NCBI RefSeq assembly: GCF_022113815.1
Contig: NZ_SGOM01000003.1
Span: 248,001 to 312,000, forward strand
Source: Vibrio cincinnatiensis
GTDB taxonomy: Bacteria; Pseudomonadota; Gammaproteobacteria; Enterobacterales; Vibrionaceae
Direction: 5' to 3'
Length of the DNA: 64,000 nt
Shown here: positions 1-9,387 of the stretch, piece after piece
How the letters are laid out: the number at the start of each line of letters is the position of its first letter
Numbering within the stretch: position 1 is the stretch's first letter
Program-made: the position numbers and the translations under genes
The notes under the pieces: generated by a model
The model's input: only the letters and a program-made list of their open reading frames with translations
Database searches by the model: none
What the model was told of the DNA's origin: nothing

Positions 1-59
1 GGTACTTGGTTGGAAAAATAGGTTGCGATAGTATTATCGACTTCAAAGGCTGTACTCAT
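1..59 (-). CDS. Start of an unidentified protein, cut by the window edge
   Basis: Only the first 19 codons are present, reading MSTAFEVDNTIATYFSNQV. The start is well supported: an ATG at 59 preceded by GGGGACAAAG, a good ribosome binding site. Too little is visible to name the family. The gene reads leftward in the same direction as the mrp operon but is separated from it by a terminator and about 600 bases, so it should have its own promoter. Confidence 0.6.
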   Translation of the reverse strand, partial: MSTAFEVDNTIATYFSNQV

Positions 60-619
60 CTTTGTCCCCTTGAAATGGTTAATATTCTGTGCATTTCCCA
101 TCACAAAATTAAAAAGGGAAATGACAAATAGCAAAAGTTCCGAACGTGTCAGAAGACAAAGTCGGAATACGGGCCATCACAACGATGGCAAGTCACTAAA
201 ACAGAGAATCAAGGCTCGGTTATGCTGCTGTCCTGATGGACTGGGCATAAAGGATGAACAAAGCTGAATAATGTGTGTTGTAAGTAATTAAGTGAGTTCA
301 ATGTTGGGTTTCCCATTCACATGCTGTTCCAACAGCAAGAGTATCCCGTCTATCAGTAAAAGGACTTACTGATACCTACCCTACGTAGTGTCACAATCAG
401 CCTGAATGGTCACTACGCGTATCCCCCAGAATCATCGTCCGAGATTGCTGCGGAAGTTAACATAGAATTGGCGATATTCGCAACGATTTTCATCAATGAT
501 TTACCACAATAAACACAACATTCATAAACACCAGTGATGAATATGCTTATTTTTCACTCTTATCACACGAAATTTCATGTATCACCTCTGCTGACAGCTT
601 GTAGCCGAAAGAGGGGAAG
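60..619 (-). other. Long hairpin-rich region upstream of the partial gene
   Basis: No convincing coding sequence lies here; the one 65-codon frame on the plus strand has poor codon use and no ribosome site. Several inverted repeats are visible: 173-189 (GCCATC/GATGGC), 322-337 (TGCTGTT cc AACAGCA), 351-374 (TATCAGTAA/TTACTGATA) and 384-417 (CGTAGTG/CACTACG). On the minus strand these would fold into successive stem-loops before the gene starting at 59. It may be a long structured 5-prime leader, a small RNA, or a large regulatory region. I could not match it to a riboswitch class I know. Confidence 0.4.
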
Positions 620-650
620 ATAAAAAAACCTGCTAGCAAAGCAGGTTTCT
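620..650 (-). terminator. Intrinsic terminator of the mrp operon
   Basis: A 9-base-pair stem (626-634 with 640-648, AAACCTGCT/AGCAGGTTT) is followed on the minus strand by a run of T residues (621-628). It lies just after the mrpG stop codon and ends the Mrp transcript. Confidence 0.85.
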
Positions 651-666
651 TTACAAAAGAAGGTCG

Positions 667-1068
667 TTAATCTTTTTTCTGGTTATCAAGCACTTCTTTT
701 GATGGCATATGACGGCTCGCTAACTCATGGGTTTTTAGGTTATAGCGTTCTTTAATCACATCTTTCACCACGCCATCCCATTGAGGAACACCGACGAAAT
801 AGCTCGCGCGCGCTAAGACGTGAGCTGCAATCGGAGCCGTTAAAATGACAAAGAAGACCACCGCTAATGCTCGGACGACAAAGGCAATATCCCCCCAGTT
901 CACCACAGAGAATGCTAATACCATCAACCCAACCCCTAATGCTCCCGCTTTAGTGGTGGCATGCATTCGTGTCAAAAGATCTGGCATACGGTTAAGGCCT
1001 ATTCCCGCTAATAGCATTAAAAATGAGCCAGAGAGCACCAGAATGGCAATAATAAAATCAATCATCAT
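667..1068 (-). CDS. mrpG: Na+/H+ antiporter subunit G (MrpG/MnhG)
   Basis: This is the last gene of the Mrp operon. The 133-residue protein has three hydrophobic segments and the PDLLTRMHATTKAGALGVGLMVL stretch typical of the MnhG/PhaG family (residues about 29-51). MrpG is a small membrane subunit required for assembly and activity of the Mrp sodium/proton antiporter in the inner membrane. It overlaps the end of mrpF by 11 bases. The start is an ATG with GAGGGAATAGAG before it. The C-terminal 40 residues are charged and likely cytoplasmic. The assignment is secure from sequence and context. Confidence 0.95.
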   Translation of the reverse strand: MMIDFIIAILVLSGSFLMLLAGIGLNRMPDLLTRMHATTKAGALGVGLMVLAFSVVNWGDIAFVVRALAVVFFVILTAPIAAHVLARASYFVGVPQWDGVVKDVIKERYNLKTHELASRHMPSKEVLDNQKKD

Positions 1069-1333
1069 CTCTATTCCCTCTCTTTTCCAAGTATCGAGAA
1101 AACCCTACCGCAGCCATAAAAGAGGTTAAAGCCAGCACAATTGCAACATCAATAAAGTAAGGTTGCTGATACCGGATACTGTACAGCACAACAATCCCCA
1201 CGGTGAGTGAAGCCATCAGCTCCAATGCCACAACTCTATCTGGCAATGACGGCCCTTTTAGTAAACGAACCGTTGCTAGAACTAAGCTCAGTGCCAGCAT
1301 TGCAAAACAGAGGGTATAGACAATATCCAACAT
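1058..1333 (-). CDS. mrpF: Na+/H+ antiporter subunit F (MrpF/MnhF)
   Basis: A 91-residue protein with three membrane segments. The motif LLKGPSLPDRVVALELM (residues 24-40) is the family signature of MrpF/PhaF subunits. It is a small inner-membrane subunit of the Mrp complex. The gene starts 6 bases after the mrpE stop and overlaps mrpG, so translation is probably coupled along the operon. Some MrpF proteins have been linked to bile salt or cholate efflux; nothing here shows that. Confidence 0.95.
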   Translation of the reverse strand: MLDIVYTLCFAMLALSLVLATVRLLKGPSLPDRVVALELMASLTVGIVVLYSIRYQQPYFIDVAIVLALTSFMAAVGFSRYLEKRGNRDDD

Positions 1334-1339
1334 GATACT

Positions 1340-1813
1340 TTACCCCAATAAATCAATGACGCGTGCTTCAAGACGCTTGAATTCTTCAATTTGACGAGTT
1401 TCATCTTCAAAATACATAAGATGAACATACAAAACACTTTTATCTGTTGCGACATCTAAAGCCAAAGAACCCGGTGTTACGGTAATTAAAGTTGCAAAGA
1501 TTGTTATTGCACCGTCATCTCTCAGATCTAAAGGAATTGCAATCACAGCAGGCTTCATTAAGTGTGTTGGTGTTAAGACATCATAAGCTACACGCCCATT
1601 GGCTTTGATTAGATCCCAAATAAAAAATAAGCCAAAGCTAATGACTTTCGGTAATTTTTTAAAGTAAGCCTCAAAGGTCGAACTATCTCGCAACAAATAA
1701 GCAAGGATCACATAGCTCATGATCATCCCAGCAAATAAATTGGAAATAGTATAGCTCCCAGAAAGCACTAACCACACCAAAGCAAGCAACATGTTCCATC
1801 CAAAGGCTTTCAT
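1340..1813 (-). CDS. mrpE: Na+/H+ antiporter subunit E (MrpE/MnhE)
   Basis: A 157-residue protein matching the MnhE family: hydrophobic N-terminal half, then a soluble part with the typical ITVTPGSLALDV stretch (near residues 110-121) and LYVHLMYFED. Its ATG overlaps the mrpD stop in an ATGA arrangement, and a GGAGG site sits inside the end of mrpD. MrpE is a membrane subunit needed for full antiport activity in studied Mrp systems. Confidence 0.95.
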   Translation of the reverse strand: MKAFGWNMLLALVWLVLSGSYTISNLFAGMIMSYVILAYLLRDSSTFEAYFKKLPKVISFGLFFIWDLIKANGRVAYDVLTPTHLMKPAVIAIPLDLRDDGAITIFATLITVTPGSLALDVATDKSVLYVHLMYFEDETRQIEEFKRLEARVIDLLG

Positions 1814-3306
1814 GGTTGGCCTCCTAATACGGCGTCAATATACCCTTGTGGATTCATGATCTGCTCAGCAGCTAAACTGGCTAACTGTACAAACCACTCA
1901 GCACATAAACCGATCGTAACGGTGACTCCAGCCATTAATATGATTGGAAGATAGAGACAAAAGCGCTCACTATCTGACAATGGCGGTTTGGTTTCAGCAG
2001 ATTCGGGCAACGGTTTCCAGAAGGCTTCAGCCCAAATTTTAACCATAGAATAGAGTGTTAATAATCCCACAGCTAAAGCTGCGGCAACCATCAACCACGC
2101 TTGAACCTCTATCCCGGATTTAATCACCACAAATTTAGCAAAAAAACCGGACAGTGGTGGTATCCCAGCTAAAGACATAGCAGGGATTGCGAATAAAAAG
2201 GCTAAAAAAGGAGCAGATTTATAAAGACCACCTAACTTTTCAAGATGATAGCTGCCATGCAAACGATGCATTACCCCGCTGACTAAAAAAAGGTTCGTCT
2301 TCACCACAATATGGTGGAAAAGATAAAAAATTCCTCCCATGATTGCTAAAGGCGTAAACAAAGCCAGCCCCACGATCATATAACCAATTTGACTCACAAT
2401 ATGAAAAGAAAGTATTCGTCTCACTTCATACTGTGCTGCGGCTCCTAATACTCCCGTCACCATCGTTAGAATTCCCATCCACAATAAAAGCGTATGGTGA
2501 GTAAAAGCGATATCCCCAATAAATATAACGCTGAAGACTCGATATAAGGCATACACTCCCACTTTGGTCAGTAAGCCAGCAAATACCGCAGAGATAGCGA
2601 CAGGCGGCGTATGATAAGAAGCGGGTAACCAAAAAAAGAGAGGGAAAGCCGCTGCTTTTATTCCAAAAGCCACTAAAAATAGCAGGGAGATAACAGTAAT
2701 CACCCCCGAGTTATCAGACTGAGCTAATTTGCTTCCAAGATCTGCCATATTTAAAGTGCCAGCGTAAGCGTACAATAAACCCACCGCACTCAAAAACAAG
2801 GCTGATGACAACAGATTAAGGGTAACGTATTTCAATGCACCTTCCATTTGGGCGCGCTCTCCTCCGAGGATCAACAGCCCAAAGGAAGCAACCAGCATGA
2901 CTTCAAACCACACATAAAGGTTAAAAATATCACCCGTCAAAAAAGCGCCTATAACCCCAGCGAGCATCAAATGCAACAAAGGATAAAACCCAAAAGCCTC
3001 TCGCTCGGCATCCATCGTAGCCAACGCATAAATGGCAATACAAAAAGCAACAAACGCGGAGACGGTGACCATTATTACAGTGAGGAGATCCGCGACCAGT
3101 GAAATCCCAAAAGGTGCATGCCAATCACCTAAATAAGCCACTTGGATACCGTTGTTATACACCTCATGGAATAGCATCAACGCCGAAATCAACAAAATAG
3201 AATTGGCGAAGACACTAACCCAACGCTGAAGAGTACGATGCCGCCAAATAATCATGGATAGGGCAGCGGCAAACATAGGTACGAGAATAGGCATTAGTAG
3301 CATCAT
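1810..3306 (-). CDS. mrpD: Na+/H+ antiporter subunit D (MrpD/MnhD)
   Basis: A 498-residue multi-spanning protein of the proton-pumping NADH dehydrogenase subunit (NuoL/M/N-like) superfamily. The stretch LYVWFEVMLVASFGLLILGG carries the membrane glutamate expected in MrpD, and KAAAFPLFFWLPASYHTPPVAISAVFAGLLTKVGVYALYR is the conserved core with its lysines. With MrpA it is thought to form the proton path of the antiporter. It begins 2 bases after mrpC and overlaps mrpE by 4 bases. Its length is normal for the family. Confidence 0.97.
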   Translation of the reverse strand: MMLLMPILVPMFAAALSMIIWRHRTLQRWVSVFANSILLISALMLFHEVYNNGIQVAYLGDWHAPFGISLVADLLTVIMVTVSAFVAFCIAIYALATMDAEREAFGFYPLLHLMLAGVIGAFLTGDIFNLYVWFEVMLVASFGLLILGGERAQMEGALKYVTLNLLSSALFLSAVGLLYAYAGTLNMADLGSKLAQSDNSGVITVISLLFLVAFGIKAAAFPLFFWLPASYHTPPVAISAVFAGLLTKVGVYALYRVFSVIFIGDIAFTHHTLLLWMGILTMVTGVLGAAAQYEVRRILSFHIVSQIGYMIVGLALFTPLAIMGGIFYLFHHIVVKTNLFLVSGVMHRLHGSYHLEKLGGLYKSAPFLAFLFAIPAMSLAGIPPLSGFFAKFVVIKSGIEVQAWLMVAAALAVGLLTLYSMVKIWAEAFWKPLPESAETKPPLSDSERFCLYLPIILMAGVTVTIGLCAEWFVQLASLAAEQIMNPQGYIDAVLGGQP

Positions 3307-3308
3307 AA

Positions 3309-3656
3309 TTAAGAATCTGTACTCTTCATTTTGTTCATATCATCAGCCCCGATCACTTTATAAGCTCGGTGGATCAAGACAACGGCAAAAGCCAACACAC
3401 CGAAACTGATCACAATCGCGGTTAAGATCAAAGCTTGAGGTAAGGGGTCTGCTATCTCGGTCGGCGGTATGTTCATTCCTTCAGGAATCAACGGCGGCGC
3501 GCCCCGAACTAAACCGCCTCCCGTAAAAATCAGAAGGTTTGCAGCATTAGATAAAATCATCAACCCAATCACTAATTTAACAATACTACGCCTTAGCATC
3601 ATAAATAGTGCAGCGGCGTACAAGCCGCCAATCACAAAAGCAAATAAAGTGGTCAT
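3309..3656 (-). CDS. mrpC: Na+/H+ antiporter subunit C (MrpC/MnhC)
   Basis: A 115-residue protein related to NuoK, with three membrane helices. The segment [21 protein letters not shown] (from about residue 28) and the C-terminal [29 protein letters not shown] are the two MrpC signatures. GGAGGATTAATT precedes the ATG and overlaps the end of mrpB. It is an inner-membrane subunit of the Mrp complex. Confidence 0.96.
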   Translation of the reverse strand: MTTLFAFVIGGLYAAALFMMLRRSIVKLVIGLMILSNAANLLIFTGGGLVRGAPPLIPEGMNIPPTEIADPLPQALILTAIVISFGVLAFAVVLIHRAYKVIGADDMNKMKSTDS

Positions 3657-3658
3657 AA

Positions 3659-4090
3659 TTAATCCTCCACTTCAGCTAAAGTAAGGAGTAAAGTCGTGAC
3701 CATACCGATCACCACCAGATAAACCCCAATATCAAACACAAGCGGGGTGCTAAGCTTTAACTCTCCAATCCCAGGAAGGTAAACTCTCCACCAAACACTG
3801 GTCAAAAATTGGCTTCCAGATTTAATTACCCCCACGGCCCCACTTAACATCGCGATTAATAATCCAGCCCCCATAAGTTGAGCACTATCGACGCCTATCA
3901 AATGGCGAGTCTGCATCGGATTAAATGCAAATAGGTGTAAAGCAAAAGCACTCGAAGCGACTAAACCAGCAATAAACCCCCCACCCGGTTCATTGTGCCC
4001 ACGCAGCAGTAAAAAAATAGAGAACAGCAGCAGCATCGGTAATAAAAAACGGGCGGCAACTTGTAAAATTAATGCTGAATTCGTCTTCAT
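3659..4090 (-). CDS. mrpB: Na+/H+ antiporter subunit B (MrpB/MnhB)
   Basis: A 143-residue MnhB-domain membrane protein with the conserved [24 protein letters not shown] motif (from about residue 28) and four hydrophobic segments. Its ATG overlaps the mrpA stop by 4 bases. A separate MrpB gene makes this a seven-gene Mrp system (A to G), unlike types in which MrpB is fused to MrpA. Confidence 0.96.
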   Translation of the reverse strand: MKTNSALILQVAARFLLPMLLLFSIFLLLRGHNEPGGGFIAGLVASSAFALHLFAFNPMQTRHLIGVDSAQLMGAGLLIAMLSGAVGVIKSGSQFLTSVWWRVYLPGIGELKLSTPLVFDIGVYLVVIGMVTTLLLTLAEVED

Positions 4091-6378
4091 GGTTTATCCT
4101 TGTCCAATTTAATCATCGCGGTGACTCCTATCGCGGCAAGCGCGAGAACAAAGATTTCCCCTAAGGTATCCAGAGCTCGATAATCCACTAAGATCACATT
4201 GACAATGTTGCGCCCTTTCGCGATCACATAGCTATTTTCAATCAAGTAATCACTAATACGTTCAGGCTCTGCAAAGTGCGTAACTGTCATCACAAGTAGT
4301 GTCATCATGCCGCCAAAAATGATGGCAACCAAGGCATCACGCCACCGAACATCCGAACTGGATAAACGTTGAAATCTTGGTAGCTTAAATAAAACAAACA
4401 CCAATAAGATTACCGTTAATGTCTCAATCAATACCTGAGTAATGGCCAAATCAGGAGCGCTGAAAAATACATAAATCAATGCCATACAAAAGCCTAATGC
4501 GCCAATCGCCGCTACCGCGCCCAATCTCTGCTCAGTGATACAGGCATAACCCACCACCGCGATAATGATCCCTGAAATCAACAGTTCATACACTTCAACG
4601 CCAGAAAAATCTAATGAGCCATACCAACCAACCTTGCTACCGATTGCATAGCTCACTAAAACAATAGTGGTAATAAAGATCGTTAGGATGTAATTGGACA
4701 AATAACCATTTTGCAGCTTCGCCGTGATCCATTTCGAAAAAGAAACTAAACCCTCCATAAACTGCTCATATCCCTTTTCTGGGCCGTAATTAAGTAGGGC
4801 TTTTGCCCACGAGAACTTAACGGCTAACTTATCCCAATATTTAAAGAGCAAATAGCCAAGCGTAAAAGCAAGGAAGCTCATTAGCAGAGGAAGGTTAAAC
4901 CCATGCCACAGAGATAAAGAGATCGGATCGATCGAATACCCGATCACCGCAGAAGCGGAAGCGTCAATCAAAGGAGAAACCAACGAAGGGATTAAACCAA
5001 ACATGAGCCCTAGAGTGGCAAGCAATGAGAAACCCAATCGCATTGCAAAAGGAGCTTCATGTGGTGATTTTGGCGTTGCCACTTCAATTCCCCAAAATGG
5101 TTTAATCGCCACCAACCCAGCACAAGCAACAAAACAGATCGAAGAAATAACACCAACCAATAAAAGAAGATTCTGCCATGGGCTCATTAATAACCCAGTA
5201 AGCATTGACTCTTTAGCAATAAAACCCAATACAGGTGGGATGCCTGCTAAGGCTAATGCGGCAAGAGACATAAAGATTGCTGTTTGTGGCATAGCACGCC
5301 TTAAACCACCTAACTGACGAATATCCTTGGTTCCTGTTTCATGGTCAACGGTTCCCGCAGCCATAAAGAGTGCTCCCTTGTACAGAGCATGAGCCAATAG
5401 AAAAACCATCGCAGCGACTAGGGCCGCTTCTCCACCAATCCCAATCAACAGTATCAAAGTCCCTAGAGAGGCGATCGTGGTATAAGCCAAAATACGTTTC
5501 AGATCAGTACTGGTCACCGCCATTACCGACCCCACCAACATAGTCAAAGCTCCCGCGACAACCAAAAGTAAGGTCCAAGTAGTATCCCCTGCCATCGCTG
5601 GCTGCAAACGTGCTAATAAATACACGCCCGCTTTTACCATTGTGGCCGAGTGAAGAAATGAACTGACCGGTGTGGGAGCCGCCATAGCATTGGGCAACCA
5701 AAAATGAAAAGGAATTTGCGCAGATTTTGTAAACGCCCCAAGCAAAATTAGCAACATCATAGGAAGAAAGTACGGGTGTTGCTGAATTTGGCTCCCTTGG
5801 CTTATGATCTGATCGAATTGATAGCTACCCGCTATCTGCCCAAGCAATACAATCCCCGCCATCAGCGCTAAACCACCACCAACGGTAACAAATAAGCCTT
5901 GCAATGCCGATTTACGGGACTTTTCTTGCTCATGATAAAAACCAATCAGCATATACGAGGTAATACTGGTTAACTCCCAGAATACAAACATCGCCATTAG
6001 GTTATTGGTTAAAACCACCCCGAGCATCGAGCCCATAAAGGCGCATAAATACATCACCAGCTTATGCTGATCAGGGTGCCCGGCAAGGTAACTGCCCGTA
6101 TACACAATCACCAGCGTACCAATACCGCTAACGAGTAGTGCAAACAATAAACTTAATCCATCGAGTCTTAAATCAAGAGAAATATCGAGAGAAGGAATCC
6201 AGTCATAGTGAAAAAAAAGAGGATCCCCTTGTGAAATGGGGGCAATAAACCCTAAAAAATACACAAATAAAGCAGCAGGAAGAAGCGCAACCCACCATAC
6301 GGCTCGTTCTCCTTGCTGATGGTACAGCCATGGAACCAAAAAAGCCGCGATAAACCCTGACATTAATGCTAATAGCAT
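4087..6378 (-). CDS. mrpA: Na+/H+ antiporter subunit A (MrpA/MnhA)
   Basis: The largest Mrp subunit, 763 residues. The N-terminal part is a NuoL-like proton channel: [20 protein letters not shown] carries the membrane glutamate and [40 protein letters not shown] carries the conserved lysine and histidine region. The C-terminal quarter holds the DUF4040/MbhD-like segment and ends with an MbhE-like region ([23 protein letters not shown]). The start is an ATG at 6378 behind GGAGGT. It is the first gene of mrpABCDEFG, so the promoter should lie between 6379 and about 6540. The complex exchanges sodium (or potassium) for protons. Confidence 0.97.
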   Translation of the reverse strand: MLLALMSGFIAAFLVPWLYHQQGERAVWWVALLPAALFVYFLGFIAPISQGDPLFFHYDWIPSLDISLDLRLDGLSLLFALLVSGIGTLVIVYTGSYLAGHPDQHKLVMYLCAFMGSMLGVVLTNNLMAMFVFWELTSITSYMLIGFYHEQEKSRKSALQGLFVTVGGGLALMAGIVLLGQIAGSYQFDQIISQGSQIQQHPYFLPMMLLILLGAFTKSAQIPFHFWLPNAMAAPTPVSSFLHSATMVKAGVYLLARLQPAMAGDTTWTLLLVVAGALTMLVGSVMAVTSTDLKRILAYTTIASLGTLILLIGIGGEAALVAAMVFLLAHALYKGALFMAAGTVDHETGTKDIRQLGGLRRAMPQTAIFMSLAALALAGIPPVLGFIAKESMLTGLLMSPWQNLLLLVGVISSICFVACAGLVAIKPFWGIEVATPKSPHEAPFAMRLGFSLLATLGLMFGLIPSLVSPLIDASASAVIGYSIDPISLSLWHGFNLPLLMSFLAFTLGYLLFKYWDKLAVKFSWAKALLNYGPEKGYEQFMEGLVSFSKWITAKLQNGYLSNYILTIFITTIVLVSYAIGSKVGWYGSLDFSGVEVYELLISGIIIAVVGYACITEQRLGAVAAIGALGFCMALIYVFFSAPDLAITQVLIETLTVILLVFVLFKLPRFQRLSSSDVRWRDALVAIIFGGMMTLLVMTVTHFAEPERISDYLIENSYVIAKGRNIVNVILVDYRALDTLGEIFVLALAAIGVTAMIKLDKDKP

Positions 6379-6546
6379 TCAATGACCTCCAATCCTTAAA
6401 GCCGTATTGAACACTCAACTCAACAACGCTTTTTATCCTAGTCTGAGTGGCTAAATTTCAACCTCAATGGTATTTACCTTTTGAGCCTACCATGGTTAAT
6501 ACTGATATATAAACAACTTAGCTAAAGAATAGTGCACTCTGCATAA

Positions 6547-6585
6547 AAGAAGAAAGTATAAAACCTAGTTTCATACTTTCTTCTT
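6547..6585. terminator. 13-bp perfect inverted repeat between nhaA and mrpA
   Basis: AAGAAGAAAGTAT (6547-6559) and its exact complement (6573-6585) flank a 13-base spacer. Read on the minus strand the repeat follows nhaA and is followed by TTTATGC, a weak T-run. It could end nhaA transcription or separate it from mrpA. Confidence 0.5.
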
Positions 6586-6681
6586 CATAGAACGTTAGCT
6601 TAATCTATCTATGCCATCACACACCAGAGCACCGCAATGACTTGAAACACTCTGCTTTCGTTATGTGGCACATTAGACCTG

Positions 6682-7866
6682 CTATTTTTCAGCTTTAGCA
6701 AATACAGACGGAACCTCTAATGTGACTTTCTTCGGTAATGTCGCCCGTAGCATCATGTAACCAGCCAATGCTGCCGTCGTAGACCCCATAAGAATACCTA
6801 AACGTGCGTAGTTATCTAATGAAACATAGGCACTACCAAAGGCGAGCGAAGAGATAAAGATCGACATAGTAAAACCAATGCCACACAAAACAGAAACGGA
6901 AAAAATATGTCTGATATCAATCCCTTCTGGTAGCTTAGTCATTCCCAGTTTTACGGAAATCCAACTAAAGGTGAAAATACCCAATGGTTTACCCACAAAA
7001 AGACCCAGTGCAACTCCCAATGGTAAAGTAGACGTCAGTCCAGACATTGAAATACCGGTGAGTGAAATCCCCGCATTCGCCAGTGCAAATAATGGCAGAA
7101 TTAAAAAGGTTGACCAAGGATGAAGCACATGTTCCAAATGCTTCAGAGGTGAGTGGTTAGCTTTTTTCCCTTTTAATGGAATCGCAAAACCCACAATAAC
7201 CCCAGCTAATGTTGCATGAATACCTGATTGTAGGACAGCAAACCACAAGATAGCTCCCACAACTAAATAAGGGGTCAGTTTTGTCACTTGATAGCGATTA
7301 AGCAGATAAAGCCCACCAGCGGCTACCACACTAATCGCTAATGCGACCATGGATAAATCACTGGTATAAAAGAGCGCAATGATCACTATGACACCAAGAT
7401 CATCAATAATAGCCAACGCTAATAAGAAAGCTTTTAAACTGACAGGGACACGGTTACCCAGCAACGCCATAATCCCTAAAGCAAAAGCGATATCCGTGGC
7501 AGCTGGAATCGCCCAGCCTTGGCTCGCTGTGGGATCCGATGAGTTAAACAACGTATAAACCAGTGCAGGCGCCAGCATTCCACCCAGTGCAGCAATCGCG
7601 GGGAATAATGCTTGTTCTTTCGTTTTTAACGAACCATCAATCAACTCACGTTTAACTTCTAAGCCAATCAGTAAGAAAAAGATAGCCATCATGCCATCAT
7701 TGACCCAATGAGAAACCGACATACCCAAAACATTGGCATGTAATGCATGTTGGTAGAAATCATTCAGTGGAGAGTTAGCAATCAACATGGCCATAATGGC
7801 CGCAATAACAAGCAGAATTCCGCCAGCCGCTTCCGACTTTAAAAAACTACGAAACAGATGAATCAT
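6682..7866 (-). CDS. nhaA: Na+/H+ antiporter NhaA
   Basis: A 394-residue NhaA. The [16 protein letters not shown] stretch contains the paired ion-binding aspartates, with a further conserved aspartate pair in [16 protein letters not shown]. Eleven to twelve membrane helices are visible. NhaA exchanges two protons for one sodium or lithium ion and works best at alkaline pH. It lies directly upstream of mrpABCDEFG in the same direction, about 300 bases apart with an inverted repeat between, so the two are probably separate transcripts. No nhaR regulator gene is next to it. The ATG follows AAGGACGATATCACC. Confidence 0.97.
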   Translation of the reverse strand: MIHLFRSFLKSEAAGGILLVIAAIMAMLIANSPLNDFYQHALHANVLGMSVSHWVNDGMMAIFFLLIGLEVKRELIDGSLKTKEQALFPAIAALGGMLAPALVYTLFNSSDPTASQGWAIPAATDIAFALGIMALLGNRVPVSLKAFLLALAIIDDLGVIVIIALFYTSDLSMVALAISVVAAGGLYLLNRYQVTKLTPYLVVGAILWFAVLQSGIHATLAGVIVGFAIPLKGKKANHSPLKHLEHVLHPWSTFLILPLFALANAGISLTGISMSGLTSTLPLGVALGLFVGKPLGIFTFSWISVKLGMTKLPEGIDIRHIFSVSVLCGIGFTMSIFISSLAFGSAYVSLDNYARLGILMGSTTAALAGYMMLRATLPKKVTLEVPSVFAKAEK

Positions 7867-8259
7867 GGTGATATCGTCCTTAATTATTATGCTAATAAAC
7901 GATGAAGTAACCTAAGTGACGTCAAAATGAGGGATTAATACCGTCACTATGGGAAAAAGAAGATAGGGGGAGTTTACTCAGACAACGTTCGCTTTAAAAA
8001 TCGCTTGTAATGAACTAATAACTCGGAATAACCGAACATTGAAAGCATAATGTACGTAAATTCCGTCATTTAGAATAGTTTAAATGCACCTAGATGCATA
8101 TGAGTTGTATTTTAGAGGAAAAAACCATCAGCTATAAAAGAAGTGGTGAGAGCGATGCAAGATCGCTCCACACTCACAATCAAGTGTTAAGGGAAAAGCG
8201 TCGAACTCACTTTCATTATTGAGACTATTGAGCGAGTCAACATTACTCACACAAAAAGT
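7867..8259. other. Intergenic region upstream of nhaA
   Basis: About 390 bases between the nhaA start and the end of the AttH-type gene. I see no coding sequence. It should contain the nhaA promoter and, at 8135-8173, the terminator of the leftward exporter operon. No operator could be recognised. Confidence 0.5.
8135..8173 (-). terminator. Probable terminator of the AttH/ABC exporter operon
   Basis: On the minus strand GTGTGGAGCGAT pairs imperfectly with ATCGCTCTCACCAC around a 5-base loop, followed by TTCTTTT. It lies about 90 bases after the last gene of the operon. Confidence 0.6.
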
Positions 8260-9387
8260 CTAATAGCCCGTGAGCTGCATAAACCCACGCGCTTGATGAG
8301 AACCTGTTGCATGAATAGGCCCCTCCCAATAAGGCAGCGCAAAAGAGAGCCATAGATTGGGGTTTAAAGCCTGTGTAGTGAGATGAATATTTTGGCTTGC
8401 CACTGAAAGACGCCACTGTAGCGGTAACGTTTTATCCCCCACAATATGGCGAGTTGTTAGCGGCGAAATATCGATGTCAGCATCCGATAAGACGAGCGTT
8501 TTTCCGTCTCGTGTTGCCAAGGTTCCATAGGAATAAGGGGCTTGGTTCCTATACCGATGGCGAATCACCGTCAAAGTGCTGTGATTATCGAGGTGAAGAA
8601 CAAGCCAATCCCACCCTTGCTGATCTTCCTCAAGCAATCCACTGCCCCACTCTTTACTCACCCATGCCTCCCCTTCTACAGGAACGGCATCAGCCTCAGG
8701 ATCTAATTGAAGTATCCCTTTTACTGAAATAAACGGAGCATAAATAGAATAAGAAGCAACTGAGGCCTTCTCATCCCGACGTTGATATCCATTATGTCCC
8801 GGCAAAACATAAGGGCCTTTGGCCATCATCTGCAATGACACCGCAAAAGTATCCGTGTCTATTCTTAACTGGCTGGGAAGAGGGCCTGAGCTAAGAGAGC
8901 GCCAACGCCAGTTATCAATCCATAAGCGAAACGGTTTCTGTGTCATATCCGCTTGCCCTATCCCACCACGGGCAATCCGCTGCTCTTTCCATACTTGATG
9001 GGCACTAGAGATAACAACATGAGAGAGAAATAGTTGTGAATTTTGCCATCCACTCTCTTGCCGATCATCGTTAGCCACGCGGAAATAATTCCACTGCACA
9101 CCATACTCTTGTCCTTGTGCATCCCGAACATTAGCAAAAACATGCCACCACTCATGTTGATATTCCGGATGAATGGCAAAATCATGCGGTAAACGCACAG
9201 GGTTATCTGGAGAAACCAGCGCAAAACGTTGATCTTCATTCGACAAAAGCAAACGACTTGATTCACGTTCTAATGATGAGTCCGTAACATTAACAAATTG
9301 ATGATAAACACTGTAAATAACCGCCCCAAACAGAGTAGTGACAAGCAAAAATAAAGGTAATGCTCTACGCATGATGACTTTTTTCAT
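8260..9387 (-). CDS. AttH/CrtC-type lipocalin-like secreted protein
   Basis: A 375-residue protein with one N-terminal membrane segment (about residues 9-27), so it is probably anchored on the periplasmic side. After it come the EYQHEWWHVFANV motif and further sections typical of the AttH / carotenoid 1,2-hydratase (CrtC) N-terminal lipocalin-like fold, including EGEAWVSKEWGSG and GWDWLVLHLDN. Such proteins are often called predicted secreted hydrolases, but their substrates are mostly unknown. Its ATG overlaps the permease stop by 4 bases behind GAGGGATG, so it is translationally coupled to an ABC exporter. Carotenoid hydration is unlikely, as no carotenoid genes are here. It may handle a lipid moved by the exporter. 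Confidence 0.85.
   Translation of the reverse strand: MKKVIMRRALPLFLLVTTLFGAVIYSVYHQFVNVTDSSLERESSRLLLSNEDQRFALVSPDNPVRLPHDFAIHPEYQHEWWHVFANVRDAQGQEYGVQWNYFRVANDDRQESGWQNSQLFLSHVVISSAHQVWKEQRIARGGIGQADMTQKPFRLWIDNWRWRSLSSGPLPSQLRIDTDTFAVSLQMMAKGPYVLPGHNGYQRRDEKASVASYSIYAPFISVKGILQLDPEADAVPVEGEAWVSKEWGSGLLEEDQQGWDWLVLHLDNHSTLTVIRHRYRNQAPYSYGTLATRDGKTLVLSDADIDISPLTTRHIVGDKTLPLQWRLSVASQNIHLTTQALNPNLWLSFALPYWEGPIHATGSHQARGFMQLTGY

Noticed and set aside
70..267. 65-codon plus-strand frame in the left intergenic region
   Set aside because: No ribosome site, basic low-quality sequence, and it lies over the upstream region of the leftward gene at 59.
322..337. TGCTGTTCCAACAGCA considered as a LexA box
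   Set aside because: The CTGT and ACAG arms are four bases apart instead of eight, so it does not fit LexA; treated as a hairpin.
60..560. Region considered as a CsrB-type RNA or a lysine/glycine riboswitch
   Set aside because: GGA motifs are too sparse for CsrB, no terminator lies before position 59, and the conserved riboswitch core sequences are missing.
8260..9387. AttH-like protein considered as carotenoid 1,2-hydratase (CrtC)
   Set aside because: No carotenoid genes are in the window and the operon partner is an FtsX-type exporter; only the fold is shared.
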